Shown: piece after piece, positions 18,982 through 27,748 of the stretch | Position numbering within the stretch: position 1 is the first letter of the stretch | Layout of the letters: each line of letters opens with the position of its first letter | NCBI GenBank assembly: GCA_003281415.1 | Contig: QCCC01000012.1 | Coordinates: 1-35,525 of the forward strand | Direction of reading: 5' to 3' | From: Prochlorococcus sp. AG-347-K15 | Lineage (GTDB): Bacteria; Cyanobacteriota; Cyanobacteriia; PCC-6307; Cyanobiaceae | DNA length: 35,525 nt | Notes under the pieces: generated by a model | The model's input: the letters and a program-made list of their open reading frames with translations, nothing else | Databases searched by the model: none | What the model was told of the DNA's origin: nothing | Translations under genes and position numbers: made by a program

Positions 18982-19440
18982 ATGACCAAAGAAAGAACCT
19001 TTATTGCAATTAAACCAGATGGAGTTCAAAGAGGATATGTTTCTGAGATTATTGGCAGATTTGAAAAAAAAGGATTTAAATTGGTTGGATTAAAACAATT
19101 AATTCCTTCAAAAGAACTTGCTCAAAACCATTATGGAGTACATAGAGAAAGACCCTTTTTTGGTGATTTAGTAGACTTTATTTCAAGTGGGCCTGTTGTA
19201 GCAATGGTGTGGGAAGGCGAAGGAGTTATTTTGAGTGCTAGAAAACTAATAGGTGCAACAAAACCTCTGGAAGCAGAGCCTGGAACAATTAGAGGTGATT
19301 TAGCTATTGATATTGGGAGAAATATTATTCATGGTTCTGATGGAGAAGATACAGCAAAATTTGAAATTGATCTTTGGTTTAAAGAAGAGGAATTATGTGA
19401 GTGGGTAACTTCTGATTCGAAATGGCGATCTGAAAATTAA
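18982..19440 (+). CDS. ndk: Nucleoside diphosphate kinase
   Basis: Transfers the gamma-phosphate of ATP to other NDPs through a phosphohistidine. At 152 aa it is full length. The catalytic His117 lies in [10 protein letters not shown], and N-terminal [15 protein letters not shown] and [16 protein letters not shown] are family signatures. Starts at ATG 18982. It ends 3 bp before the convergent thiO-like gene. The 122-bp gap to speA holds promoters for both divergent genes; no clear boxes were picked. Confidence 0.98.
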   Translation: MTKERTFIAIKPDGVQRGYVSEIIGRFEKKGFKLVGLKQLIPSKELAQNHYGVHRERPFFGDLVDFISSGPVVAMVWEGEGVILSARKLIGATKPLEAEPGTIRGDLAIDIGRNIIHGSDGEDTAKFEIDLWFKEEELCEWVTSDSKWRSEN

Positions 19441-19443
19441 AAT

Positions 19444-20553
19444 TTAAATCGCAAATCTATCTAAACTAAATTTTTCTAAAAAGCTTTTTTCAATTTCTTT
19501 GAGATTTTTATTTTGTACTATTTTCAAAAGAAGATTACTTGTTATCGCAGAAAATAAAACTCCATTTCTGTAATGTCCTGTAGCTATAAAAAGATTTTCA
19601 ATTTTTGATTTTCCAATTATTGGTTTTAGATCTGGTGTGCAAGGTCTAAATCCCCACCAATGTTCCATTTGTGGCCAATTAATAGCTTCTGGCAATAAGG
19701 AGCGAATGCCTTCTTGCAGTTGTTTGATTCCATTAGGAGTATTACCCTGATTAAATTTTGAATCTTTTTCAACTGTCGCTCCAACTATAATAAGTCCATC
19801 ATCACGGGGAACTAGATAAGTTTTTGGGCCAAAAATAATTCTTTTCAAAAAATTTGTTGGACCTTGTATTGATAGCATTTGTCCCTTTACAGGAAAGACG
19901 GGAATCTTATGAAAAATTTTTTTACTCCAAGCACCGCTGCATATAATTGCTTTTTCGCAGTAAATTTTTTTTATTTCCCCAGTAGCACGTACAACTGTTG
20001 CACCTGTAATTTTGTTTTTTTCGAATTTCAAATCCTTTACTTCTGATCCCTCTTGAAATTCGACTCCATGCAAGGAGCATGCTCTCTCAAGAGCACGCAT
20101 CAGTCTTCTTCGGTTATCTATTTGACCATCTTGTTCAAAAAGTAAACCATGTTTCCAAATAGAATTCATTCCATTAATTTCTGTTTGAAGATCTTTGTGA
20201 TTTAAATATTTTCCATATTCATAAGTGGGAAACTCTTCAAGATCTTCTTTGTTTCTAAAGGGAACTACTATGCCACATTTTTTTAAACCGCATTTAATAT
20301 TACTATCTTGTTCAATACTTTTTATCCACTTTGGAATTAGATTTTGACTTTCTTGGCCAAATTTTAGTAATTCATCTTCGAGCCCTTCGGCATGAGTAGC
20401 TAACATTCCTGCAGCAACAAATCCAGCTGATTCATTTCTGTTTTTGCTTAAAACTAAAACTTTGAAGTTATTTCTAGAAAATTCATAAGCAATAGATAAA
20501 CCTAAAAGTCCACCGCCAATGATTAATATTGAATTTTTGTTTTCTTGTGACAT
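19444..20553 (-). CDS. thiO: FAD-dependent glycine/D-amino-acid oxidase, ThiO-like
   Basis: A 369-aa DAO-family flavoprotein. The N-terminal dinucleotide-binding motif is IIGGGLLGLSIAYEF (about 11-25), and the C-terminal FAD contact is IATGHYRNGVLFSAITS (about 329-345), where the G-H-Y/F-R-N-G stretch is typical of ThiO. In thiamine synthesis ThiO oxidises glycine to iminoglycine (dehydroglycine) for thiazole formation. It is a single-domain enzyme here; some other cyanobacteria have ThiO fused to ThiG. No thi genes are adjacent, so the assignment rests on sequence alone, and another DAO substrate cannot be excluded. It converges with ndk and diverges from gatB. Confidence 0.8.
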   Translation of the reverse strand: MSQENKNSILIIGGGLLGLSIAYEFSRNNFKVLVLSKNRNESAGFVAAGMLATHAEGLEDELLKFGQESQNLIPKWIKSIEQDSNIKCGLKKCGIVVPFRNKEDLEEFPTYEYGKYLNHKDLQTEINGMNSIWKHGLLFEQDGQIDNRRRLMRALERACSLHGVEFQEGSEVKDLKFEKNKITGATVVRATGEIKKIYCEKAIICSGAWSKKIFHKIPVFPVKGQMLSIQGPTNFLKRIIFGPKTYLVPRDDGLIIVGATVEKDSKFNQGNTPNGIKQLQEGIRSLLPEAINWPQMEHWWGFRPCTPDLKPIIGKSKIENLFIATGHYRNGVLFSAITSNLLLKIVQNKNLKEIEKSFLEKFSLDRFAI

Positions 20554-20630
20554 TTAAAAATTAATATTTTTTTTTGTTTTGGTCCTCTTTTCCTTTATAT
20601 CCAATAATATTAATAAAGAGACTTTTGATA

Positions 20631-22103
20631 ATGAACAATTTGGAATCTTGGGAAGCTGTGATTGGTTTGGAAACTCATGTACAGCTTAATACGAAAAGTA
20701 AAATATTCACATCTGCGTCAACAGCTTTTGGTGATGCACCTAACACTCATGTAGATCCTGTAGTTTGTGGGTTACCAGGAACTCTTCCAGTTTTGAATGA
20801 GACTGTTCTTGAGTATGCTGTAAAAACTTCGTTAGCATTAAATTTAAAAGTTGCAGAACATTGTAAATTTGATAGAAAACAATATTTTTATCCTGATCTG
20901 CCTAAAAATTATCAAATTTCACAATTTGATGAGCCACTAGCTGAAAATGGCTGGTTAGAGGTTGAAATAATTGAAAAGGACAAAGAACCCTATATCAAAA
21001 AAATTGGTATAGAAAGGCTACATATGGAAGAAGACGCCGGAAAATTAGTCCATTCAGGAAGTGATAGATTAGCTGGCTCTAAGTATTCTTTAGTTGATTA
21101 CAATCGTGCGGGAGTAGCACTTTGTGAGATTGTAAGTAAACCAGATATTAGATCAGGTAAAGAGGCATCTGAATATGCTTCAGAGATTAGAAGAACAGTT
21201 AGATATCTAGGAGTATCAGACGGAAATATGCAAGAGGGTTCATTACGCTGTGATGTCAATATTTCAGTCAGAAAAGGACCTAATGCTCCTTTTGGTACCA
21301 AAGTGGAAATAAAAAATATGAATTCATTTTCTGCAATTCAAAAGGCTTGTGATTATGAAATAGCTAGACAAATAGAAGTTTATGAAAATGGAGGAAAAAT
21401 TTTGCAAGAAACAAGGTTATGGGATGAAGCTAAGCAATTAACGAAAAGTATGAGATTAAAAGAAGGTAGCAGTGACTATAGATATTTTCCTGATCCTGAC
21501 TTAGGTCCAATTGAAATAACAAAAGCCCAACAAGAAATATGGTTTAAAGAACTACCAGAATTACCTTCAAAGAAAAGAAATAAATATGTAAGTCAATTTG
21601 GGTTGTCTGCATATGATGCAAGGGTAATTTCTGATGAAATAAGTATGGCAAACTTTTTTGAAGAAACAGTAGCAAATGGTGCCGAGGCCAAACTAGCTTC
21701 AAATTGGGTAACAAGTGATATTATGGGCTATTTAAAATCAAACAAACTAAGTTTTAGTGAATTAAAGCTTAGTCCTGAAAATCTTGCTGAAATGATTAGT
21801 ATGATTTCAAAAAATATAATTAGTGGAAAAATTGCAAAAGAAATTTTACCTGAACTTATTCAAAAAAATATTTCTCCGAAAAAATTAGTTGAAGAAAAAG
21901 GGTTGGCAATGATATCTGATTCTTCAAGTATTTTACCAATAATTGATGAACTTATAAATGAACATCCAAATGAAGTTCAAGCATTTAAAAATGGCAAAAC
22001 TAAGTTACTTGGTTTTTTTGTTGGTCAACTTATGAAAAGAACAAAAGGTAAAGCTGACCCTAAACTTGCAAATAAACTTCTAATGGAAAAATTTAATAGC
22101 TAA
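20631..22103 (+). CDS. gatB: Aspartyl/glutamyl-tRNA(Asn/Gln) amidotransferase subunit B
   Basis: The B subunit of the GatCAB complex, which converts Glu-tRNA-Gln to Gln-tRNA-Gln (and Asp-tRNA-Asn to Asn-tRNA-Asn) in organisms lacking the direct synthetase. The 490-aa protein carries the family signatures WEAVIGLETHVQLNT, FDRKQYFYPDLPKNYQISQ, DYNRAGVALCEIVSKPD and SDYRYFPDPDLGP. The C-terminal helical and YqeY-like tail (about 340-490) binds tRNA. The ATG at 20631 is preferred over an in-frame TTG at 20574, whose extra 19 residues are hydrophobic and unlike the family. It ends 3 bp from the convergent coaE. Confidence 0.97.
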   Translation: MNNLESWEAVIGLETHVQLNTKSKIFTSASTAFGDAPNTHVDPVVCGLPGTLPVLNETVLEYAVKTSLALNLKVAEHCKFDRKQYFYPDLPKNYQISQFDEPLAENGWLEVEIIEKDKEPYIKKIGIERLHMEEDAGKLVHSGSDRLAGSKYSLVDYNRAGVALCEIVSKPDIRSGKEASEYASEIRRTVRYLGVSDGNMQEGSLRCDVNISVRKGPNAPFGTKVEIKNMNSFSAIQKACDYEIARQIEVYENGGKILQETRLWDEAKQLTKSMRLKEGSSDYRYFPDPDLGPIEITKAQQEIWFKELPELPSKKRNKYVSQFGLSAYDARVISDEISMANFFEETVANGAEAKLASNWVTSDIMGYLKSNKLSFSELKLSPENLAEMISMISKNIISGKIAKEILPELIQKNISPKKLVEEKGLAMISDSSSILPIIDELINEHPNEVQAFKNGKTKLLGFFVGQLMKRTKGKADPKLANKLLMEKFNS

Positions 22104-22106
22104 AGC

Positions 22107-22724
22107 TTATAGAAGCTCTTTTATCGTATTGATCCATTTATTTTGATCATCCGAATTATCTAAAATAATATCTGAAAATTTTCTTTTTTGTTCAAAACTT
22201 AATTGAAAATTTATCAATTCATATGCTTCTTTTTCGCTAATTTTATCTCTTGTGATAAGTCTATTTTTTTGTAGTTCTTTAGGACATTTAACTAACCATA
22301 TTTCTGTGCAAATATCTTCAAATTTTGCTTCAAACAATAATGGAATAACCAATACTATAGTTTGATTATTTCTGTATTGACTGCATTCTTCAATCATTCT
22401 TTCTTTAATTAAGGGGTGAAGTAGTTTTTCAATCCATTCCTTGCTTGCTGAATGTTGAAAAATAATGTTCCTTAAAAGTTTTCTGTTTATTTCTCTTTCT
22501 GAATTACTCTTATTATCAATAATTTTATTTCCAAAATAATCTAAAATTTTATTGTATCCATATGTGTTTGGTTTGATTAATTCTCTTGAAAGATGATCTG
22601 CATCTAATATTGGTATGTTTTTATGTTTTCTAATGTAATTAGTTATGGTTGTCTTTCCACTTGCAATACCTCCTGTTAAACCAATCCTTCTTTGGTTGTT
22701 TTTTGATCTTTGAAGAATATCCAT
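22107..22724 (-). CDS. coaE: Dephospho-CoA kinase
   Basis: Phosphorylates dephospho-CoA at the 3'-hydroxyl, the last step of coenzyme A synthesis. The 205-aa P-loop kinase has GLTGGIASGKTT (about 14-25), the substrate-binding ILDADHLSRELI (about 38-49), and the lid and core elements VLVIPLLFEAKFED and RLITRDKISEKEAYELI. Starts at ATG 22724. It converges with gatB and diverges from argJ. Length and motif order are ordinary for the family. Confidence 0.96.
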   Translation of the reverse strand: MDILQRSKNNQRRIGLTGGIASGKTTITNYIRKHKNIPILDADHLSRELIKPNTYGYNKILDYFGNKIIDNKSNSEREINRKLLRNIIFQHSASKEWIEKLLHPLIKERMIEECSQYRNNQTIVLVIPLLFEAKFEDICTEIWLVKCPKELQKNRLITRDKISEKEAYELINFQLSFEQKRKFSDIILDNSDDQNKWINTIKELL

Positions 22725-22800
22725 ATAATTAATAATAATCTAATTACTTAGTTTCTTTAGTATTAAAGAGTAGTTAGTATGAATTAAAATACTAAAAAGT

Positions 22801-24039
22801 TTGAGCCAGTTAGATTCCAATTGGTCGTTTGTTGATGACAGTAAGTTAACACCCAAGGGGTTTCTTTTTGCTGGAATATCTGCTGGTTTAAAAGCTTCTA
22901 ATAAAAAAGATTTAGCACTAATACTCGCTCCAGAAGGAAGTGTTTTTAGTGGGATGTTTACCCAATCAATAGTTCGCGCTTCTTGTGTGGATATGTGTGA
23001 GGAAAGGATTAAAACAACTTCAGGTTTTGTAAGAGCTATACTAATTAATTCTGGTCAAGCAAATGCATGTACAGGAAATCTTGGCATTCAACATTTTCAA
23101 ATTGCTACAGAAAAGATTGCGGAACTTTTAGGAATAAAAGAAGAAGAAGTTTTAATGTGCTCAACTGGTGTAATAGGTGTTCCAATACAAATAAATGATT
23201 TAGTAAAGAATTTACCGAATTTAGTTAGTGATTTAAAGGGTAATAATTTTCAAAATGCAGCAGAAGCAATTTTAACAACTGATTTGACTTTGAAAAAAGT
23301 GTCAATAGAGACGATTATTCAAGGTAGAAAAATAAAAATAGCAGGATTTGCAAAAGGTTCAGGAATGATTTACCCCAACATGGCTACAATGCTTGCTTTT
23401 CTAACCTGTGATGCGGGTATTCAAAAAGAAGAATGGGACAAAATGATTTCTATTGCGGTTAAAAAATCTTTTAATGCAATATCAGTTGATGGAGAGACAA
23501 GCACAAATGATTCTTTTGTTGGAATAAATGCAGGAGAGAAAATTGAAAAAAGGTTTTTTCCAATTATCCAACAAGGGATTGATATTGTATGTCAGAACTT
23601 GGCAAAAAATATTGCAAGGGATGGAGAGGGAGCAAATTGTTTATTAGAAGTTTTGGTTCAAGGAGCAAAAAATACAGATGATGCAATTATGCTCGCGAAA
23701 TCTATTTGTAATTCTGCCTTGGTAAAAACTGCGATACATGGTTGTGATCCAAATTGGGGAAGGATTATTTCTGCTGCAGGTAATTCTGGAGTTGAATTTA
23801 ATTTAAATGACGTTGACTTGTATATAGGAAACGCTCAGATTTTGGAAAACGGCAAGTTAAATAAATATGATCCACAAGAAGTTGCAGACTATATTAAGTC
23901 CAGAATGAAAGGTAGATATTTAGTAGATGATATTGTAAAAATTATGATTAATATAAATTCTGGCGAATCGAAAGGCACAGCTTGGGGGTGCGATCTTTCT
24001 AAAAAGTATGTTGAAATAAATAGCGAATATACTACTTAA
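22801..24039 (+). CDS. argJ: Glutamate N-acetyltransferase / amino-acid acetyltransferase (ArgJ)
   Basis: Recycles the acetyl group from acetylornithine to glutamate in arginine synthesis; many ArgJ enzymes also acetylate glutamate from acetyl-CoA. The 412-aa precursor is self-cleaved before the nucleophile Thr196 in MATMLAF, giving alpha and beta chains. Other signatures are LINSGQANACTGNLG, GSGMIYPN, VDGETSTNDSF and HGCDPNWGRII. The start is TTG at 22801; an upstream ATG in the same region runs straight into a stop. Its last 8 bp overlap the 3' end of the convergent small membrane-protein gene. Confidence 0.97.
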   Translation: MSQLDSNWSFVDDSKLTPKGFLFAGISAGLKASNKKDLALILAPEGSVFSGMFTQSIVRASCVDMCEERIKTTSGFVRAILINSGQANACTGNLGIQHFQIATEKIAELLGIKEEEVLMCSTGVIGVPIQINDLVKNLPNLVSDLKGNNFQNAAEAILTTDLTLKKVSIETIIQGRKIKIAGFAKGSGMIYPNMATMLAFLTCDAGIQKEEWDKMISIAVKKSFNAISVDGETSTNDSFVGINAGEKIEKRFFPIIQQGIDIVCQNLAKNIARDGEGANCLLEVLVQGAKNTDDAIMLAKSICNSALVKTAIHGCDPNWGRIISAAGNSGVEFNLNDVDLYIGNAQILENGKLNKYDPQEVADYIKSRMKGRYLVDDIVKIMININSGESKGTAWGCDLSKKYVEINSEYTT

Positions 24040-24277
24040 GTTTTAGTAAATCTAATGGTAGATATTCATTCATATAAAGAAACAGTATTGTTAAAGTTCC
24101 AATTACAGAGCCTATAAAACCTCCAAAAAAATTAACTAAAAATCCAGACTGTCTAATTATTGCTTCTTCGTTTTTTTCTTCTTCTTCAAAATTAGGAGAA
24201 TCAACTACTTTTAAGCGCTGATTGGTTTTTGGTTGTTTAAGTTGTTGGTGTCGGATGAGGGCTTCGAAATCAGGCAT
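24032..24277 (-). CDS. Small membrane protein downstream of ParA-like gene (81 aa)
   Basis: No known family is recognised. The soluble N-terminal part has an acidic stretch (NFEEEEKNEEA) and is followed by one hydrophobic helix at about 46-69, with Gly-rich face FFGGFIGSVIGTLTILFLY. The ATG at 24277 is chosen because it gives a natural start (MPDFEALIRHQQ); a start further upstream would add eight residues. It overlaps the last 67 bp of the ParA-like gene in another frame on the same strand, which suggests translational coupling. It also overlaps argJ by 8 bp at the 3' ends. A role in tethering the ATPase to a membrane is speculation. Confidence 0.65.
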   Translation of the reverse strand: MPDFEALIRHQQLKQPKTNQRLKVVDSPNFEEEEKNEEAIIRQSGFLVNFFGGFIGSVIGTLTILFLYMNEYLPLDLLKLK

Positions 24278-24882
24278 GGAATTTGTGAGGCAATTGAACA
24301 ATAAGCAGACCAGCCCGTCATTCGACGAGGATCTGATCTACCTAAATCATCTACAGCTTCAAATACAGCATTGCCTGAGGCTTCTGCTTTATCAAATGCT
24401 GAAAGTAAGGGTATAAATGTATCAAAAACATACAAACCAAAATTTTCTAGAGCTGCTTTGGCTTGTTGCGCTGCTTTTTGCTGTCTAAAATCAACTTTTA
24501 CTATTACTACTGCATGGTTAACTTTTAAGTTGCTTAATAAATTAGCTAGTTCAACAGTTAATTCTACTGATCTTGCTTTTGCAGTTGTAGGTAAGATAAC
24601 TAAATCTGAACCATACGCTAAGTGTTTAAGTTCTTCTTGATCACTGCTAGCCTGGCCATCAGTTATTACAATTTCTGATGATCTTGATGCTTTAGCAGCT
24701 GAACTAACGGGGAAAACTGGAAATGGAAGATTGCCTCTTGATGCGTATGCTAAAGCAGATCTATTCTTGTCGGCGTCGACTATGCAAACTTTTTTACCTT
24801 CAGAATGCCAAACACTAGCAAGGTGAATACTTGTGCAGGTCTTGGCCACACCCCCTTTTTGTCCGCAAACAGTAATGAACAA
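24211..24882 (-). CDS. ParA/MinD-family ATPase
   Basis: A 223-aa protein. The deviant Walker A motif KGGVAKTCT (residues 9-17, with both signature lysines) is right at the N-terminus, followed by SIHLASVWHSEGKKVCIVDADKN (Walker A' region) and SDLVILPTT. It is short for ParA and lacks an N-terminal HTH DNA-binding domain, resembling small type Ib ParA or McdA/cargo-positioning ATPases. No parB or parS site is visible nearby; the next gene on the strand is the small membrane-protein gene that overlaps its 3' end. Probable role: positioning of DNA or a cellular body, not proven. The last about 22 residues are Ser/Asn-rich and may be disordered. Confidence 0.85.
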   Translation of the reverse strand: MFITVCGQKGGVAKTCTSIHLASVWHSEGKKVCIVDADKNRSALAYASRGNLPFPVFPVSSAAKASRSSEIVITDGQASSDQEELKHLAYGSDLVILPTTAKARSVELTVELANLLSNLKVNHAVVIVKVDFRQQKAAQQAKAALENFGLYVFDTFIPLLSAFDKAEASGNAVFEAVDDLGRSDPRRMTGWSAYCSIASQIPCLISKPSSDTNNLNNQKPISA

Positions 24883-25032
24883 TTTTTTATTTTTATTTCT
24901 CTTACTTTGGAGAATAATTTCTTAATGTCAAGAGAAATTGATTTTTAATGTTTTAAAACTTATTTTTTGAAATATTTTAAAGAAGTTAATATTTTTAGAT
25001 AACCTTATAAAGTTCCTTATTTAAATTGGCTA

Positions 25033-25995
25033 GTGAAGAAAAGAATAGGATTAGGTACGTGGTCTTGGGGGAATAAGCTTTTCTGGAATTACCAATCTAC
25101 AAATGACGATGATTTATGTGAGACATATAATGAAGCTTTACGAAGAGGTTTCGATCTAATTGATACTGCAGATTCTTACGGTACTGGGAATCTTCAGGGT
25201 AGAAGTGAATTGTTGATAGGAAAATTTTTATTAAATACTCCTGCAGCAAAGAAAAAAAGAATTCAAGTAGCAACCAAACTTGCACCTTATCCCTGGAGAA
25301 TAGGTAACAGAGGTTTTAATAAACCTTTTTTGAAAAGTTTAGAAAGACTGAATAATAAATTAGATATTGTGCAATTACATTGGTCAACTGCAAAATACAA
25401 TCCTTGGCAGGAATTAGGTCTGTTGAATAATCTTTGCGATTTAAAAGATGAAGGCTTTGATTTTCAAATAGGCTTATCAAATATAGGCCCTAAAAGATTG
25501 ATGAAATTAATTAATTTCTTGGCAAAAAGAGATCAGAGCCTAAAGAGTGTTCAGATACAGTTTTCTTTGCTTGCTCCCGATCTAGGAAAACAATATCAGG
25601 TAAAAAAAATTTGCGAAGAAAATAATATTGATTTCTTTGCTTATAGTCCATTGTCCTTTGGAATACTTTGTATTGATCCAGATAAACAAGAGAATAAAGA
25701 AAAAAGTCTAATTCGCAATGCATTATTTGAAAACTATAAAAAACCAACATATGAATTGCGGAGGTGTTTGAAACGAATTGCAAATCAAAGATCAGTTTCC
25801 CAAGCGCAAGTAGCAATTAATTGGTGTTGTTATCAAGGAGCTATTCCACTCGTTGGAATGCGAAAAAAATCTCAAGTTATAGATGTATCGAATGTATTCA
25901 AGTGGAATTTAAATAAAAGTGAATTTAAAGTACTTCAGGAATTTTCAACAAAATGTTTAAAAAAAATGCCTAAAAATCCTTTTTCAAGTATTTAA
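25033..25995 (+). CDS. Aldo/keto reductase family protein
   Basis: A 320-aa protein with the (beta/alpha)8 NADPH-dependent oxidoreductase fold. The catalytic tetrad is visible: Asp44 and Tyr49 in DTADSYG, Lys82 in VATKLAPYP, and His116 in VQLHWS. C-terminal NADP-binding features include AYSPLSFGIL and IPLVGMRKKSQV. The substrate cannot be deduced. The start is GTG at 25033, giving MKKRIGLGTWSWGNK, the normal first strand. It diverges from the ParA-like gene across 150 bp and converges with the 45-aa ORF at 26004. Confidence 0.92.
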   Translation: MKKRIGLGTWSWGNKLFWNYQSTNDDDLCETYNEALRRGFDLIDTADSYGTGNLQGRSELLIGKFLLNTPAAKKKRIQVATKLAPYPWRIGNRGFNKPFLKSLERLNNKLDIVQLHWSTAKYNPWQELGLLNNLCDLKDEGFDFQIGLSNIGPKRLMKLINFLAKRDQSLKSVQIQFSLLAPDLGKQYQVKKICEENNIDFFAYSPLSFGILCIDPDKQENKEKSLIRNALFENYKKPTYELRRCLKRIANQRSVSQAQVAINWCCYQGAIPLVGMRKKSQVIDVSNVFKWNLNKSEFKVLQEFSTKCLKKMPKNPFSSI

Positions 25996-26003
25996 TTAAA
26001 TTT

Positions 26004-26141
26004 TTAGCTAGTTATTTTCTTATTTTTTTTTATTTGATAACCACTATTCCATAGTTCATTGGGAAATTTTTCGCCAGTGAATCTAATAATTTTTGGTTTA
26101 AGATTTATTATCAAGTCATTCAGTTTTTTATTAGATTCCAT
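26004..26141 (-). CDS. Small hypothetical protein (45 aa)
   Basis: A short ORF with an ATG start, reading MESNKKLNDLIINLKPKIIR, then FTGEKFPNELWNSGY, a Lys-rich tail and TAA. Its composition (FTGEKFPNELW) looks protein-like rather than random A+T translation. It lies in the gap between the aldo/keto reductase and the tmRNA coding piece and reads in the same direction as the tmRNA. No family or function is recognised. Confidence 0.5.
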   Translation of the reverse strand: MESNKKLNDLIINLKPKIIRFTGEKFPNELWNSGYQIKKNKKITS

Positions 26142-26299
26142 TTTGCAAGATTCGATTATTTAATAAGATAAATTAATTTAAAACTTATCTTCTCAGTATT
26201 TATACCTATAAAATTAAAAAAATTCTTTTTAATACAAGCATTTGCAGCAATATTTACACACTAATAAATTATCTATTACAACTTCTTATATATTTAAAG
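26142..26299. other. A+T-rich spacer downstream of the tmRNA
   Basis: About 160 bp between the 45-aa ORF and the 3' end of the tmRNA coding piece. On the minus strand CTTCTT and AAGAAG pair around an A+T loop (about 26282-26302), which may help end the tmRNA transcript. Nothing else is recognised. Confidence 0.4.
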
Positions 26300-26558
26300 A
26301 AGTGGAGTCCTTCCAGACTCCTCGTATCATTTGGTTGATAAGGCTGATATAACCCCATCTCCTTTAGGATCAAGCAGCAACTGGTGCTGTTTGACGGGAG
26401 AAACTAACTATTTTGTTAGCGTTTGTGTTTTTGCTCTAACCGAGCCGGCTTCAGTCACCTTCCTTATGCCCCGTCGAAACCATTACAACCCCAAATAGTG
26501 GAGTTGAGCGGAATCGAACCGCTGTCCGAAGCATCGGTTGAGATCACCTAGTCCAATT
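26300..26558 (-). ncRNA. ssrA: tmRNA, circularly permuted two-piece form
   Basis: On the minus strand the order is reversed relative to ordinary tmRNA. The acceptor piece comes first (about 26558-26499), ending with the T-arm GCGGTTCGATTCCGC and CAACTCCA. After a short spacer (26498-26493) comes the coding piece, from 26492, beginning GGGGTTGTAATGGTTTCGAC. GGGGTTG pairs with CAACTCC to rebuild the acceptor stem. The tag frame, from 26420 to the stop at 26370, encodes ANKIVSFSRQTAPVAA. A hairpin GGAGTC/GACTCC (26304-26321) lies near the 3' end of the coding piece. The RNA rescues stalled ribosomes and tags proteins for proteolysis. The exact outer ends are estimates. Confidence 0.93.
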
Positions 26559-26563
26559 GGACA

Positions 26564-26569
26564 TTTATA
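26564..26569 (-). promoter_or_regulatory. Putative -10 box of the tmRNA
   Basis: TATAAA on the minus strand, placed about 7 bp before the estimated 5' end of the acceptor piece. No good -35 hexamer is found at the expected distance, as is common in cyanobacteria. Confidence 0.35.
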
Positions 26570-26622
26570 TTCTGACAGGCAAAATGGTTATTGAATAGTT
26601 TTTTTATTAAGTTTTATCGTAT

Positions 26623-27747
26623 ATGAATGTAGTGGCATCATCTCCGGAGGGACTAGAGAAATCTTTAGCAGAAGAAATTTCAAATTTAGGCGGCTTTAAT
26701 ATTAATACTTATAAAAGATTTATTAATTTTGAATGTGATTTTGAAACTTTTTATAGAGTTCATTTCTATTCCAGATTAGCTTTTCGTTTTTATAGAGAAA
26801 TTGCAAGTTTTAATTGCTATGACAAGCAATCTTTATATGTGGGGGTTAGAGATTCATTTGATTGGTTAAATTGGTTGCACTTTGATAAAACGTTTAATGT
26901 TCAAGTAACTGGTAGAACATCTTCTTTAAGTCATACTCATTTCACTGCTCTTGAAGTAAAAAATTCTATAACTGATTTGCAACAGGAAGTTTGGAATAAA
27001 AGATCAAATATTTCCTTAGATAATCCTGATTTTATAATTCATCTTCATTTAAATAATAATAAAGCAATTATCAGTCTTCAAAGCAGTGTGGAAAGCTTAC
27101 ACAAAAGAGGCTATAGACCCGCTGTTGGAAATGCTCCATTAAAAGAAAATTTGGCTTCTGGATTGATGCATATGACTCAATGGAATGGCAAAGTCCCTTT
27201 AATTGATTTTATGTGCGGCTCAGGAACTTTTTTAATTGAGGCAGTTAACCAATTCCTTGGAGTTCCAATAAATATTGATCAAGTATATCTTTTTGAGAAT
27301 TGGTTGGACTTTAGGAAAGATATTTATCTTAATGAAAAAAATAAGGCAAAAAATAAAATTATAAATTATGAAAAATTACCAAAAATAATAGGCTACGAAA
27401 TTAATAAAAAGGTTTTTGAGCAAGCTAATATAAACATCTCGTTGGCGGGACTTGAAAATTATATTCAACTTATAAATAATGATTTTTTAGCACTCCAATT
27501 AAAAAGCACACCTGGGATCATTGTATGTAATCCTCCATACGGAAAAAAATTGGGCGATGAAAATGAATTGATTTGTTTATATGAAAAAATGGGAATCTTC
27601 CTAAAGAATAACTTTTCAGGTTGGGAATTTTGGCTGCTAAGTGGAAATGCAAAACTAACAAAATATTTGAAAATGAAATCTTCATTGAAAATTCCTATTA
27701 GTAATGGGGGGATAGATTGTAGATGGATAAAGTATTTAATAAGGTAA
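26623..27747 (+). CDS. 23S rRNA (guanine-N2) methyltransferase, RlmL-like
   Basis: A 374-aa protein. The N-terminal ferredoxin-like/THUMP region (about 1-165) contains FRFYREIASF and LSHTHFTALEVKNSI. The S-adenosylmethionine-dependent methyltransferase domain follows, with motif I DFMCGSGTFLIEA (195-207) and the catalytic NPPYGKKLGDE (303-313). The family (N-terminal half of E. coli RlmL) makes m2G in 23S rRNA; the exact target is inferred, not shown. Starts at ATG 26623, about 65 bp from the divergent tmRNA. It converges with the YqjE-like gene, with 1 bp between stops. Confidence 0.88.
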   Translation: MNVVASSPEGLEKSLAEEISNLGGFNINTYKRFINFECDFETFYRVHFYSRLAFRFYREIASFNCYDKQSLYVGVRDSFDWLNWLHFDKTFNVQVTGRTSSLSHTHFTALEVKNSITDLQQEVWNKRSNISLDNPDFIIHLHLNNNKAIISLQSSVESLHKRGYRPAVGNAPLKENLASGLMHMTQWNGKVPLIDFMCGSGTFLIEAVNQFLGVPINIDQVYLFENWLDFRKDIYLNEKNKAKNKIINYEKLPKIIGYEINKKVFEQANINISLAGLENYIQLINNDFLALQLKSTPGIIVCNPPYGKKLGDENELICLYEKMGIFLKNNFSGWEFWLLSGNAKLTKYLKMKSSLKIPISNGGIDCRWIKYLIR

Positions 27748-27748
27748 T

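Noticed and set aside
20574-20630. N-terminal extension of GatB from a TTG
   Set aside because: The extra 19 residues are hydrophobic and unlike GatB; ATG at 20631 gives the family start.
22102-22118. AAGCTT/AAGCTC inverted repeat between gatB and coaE as a bidirectional terminator
   Set aside because: The stem is only about five pairs with an imperfect base and overlaps the stop codons; too weak to call.
24211-24882. ParA as a sign of an integrated plasmid or partition locus
   Set aside because: No ParB, parS-like sites or replication gene; surrounded by core metabolic genes.
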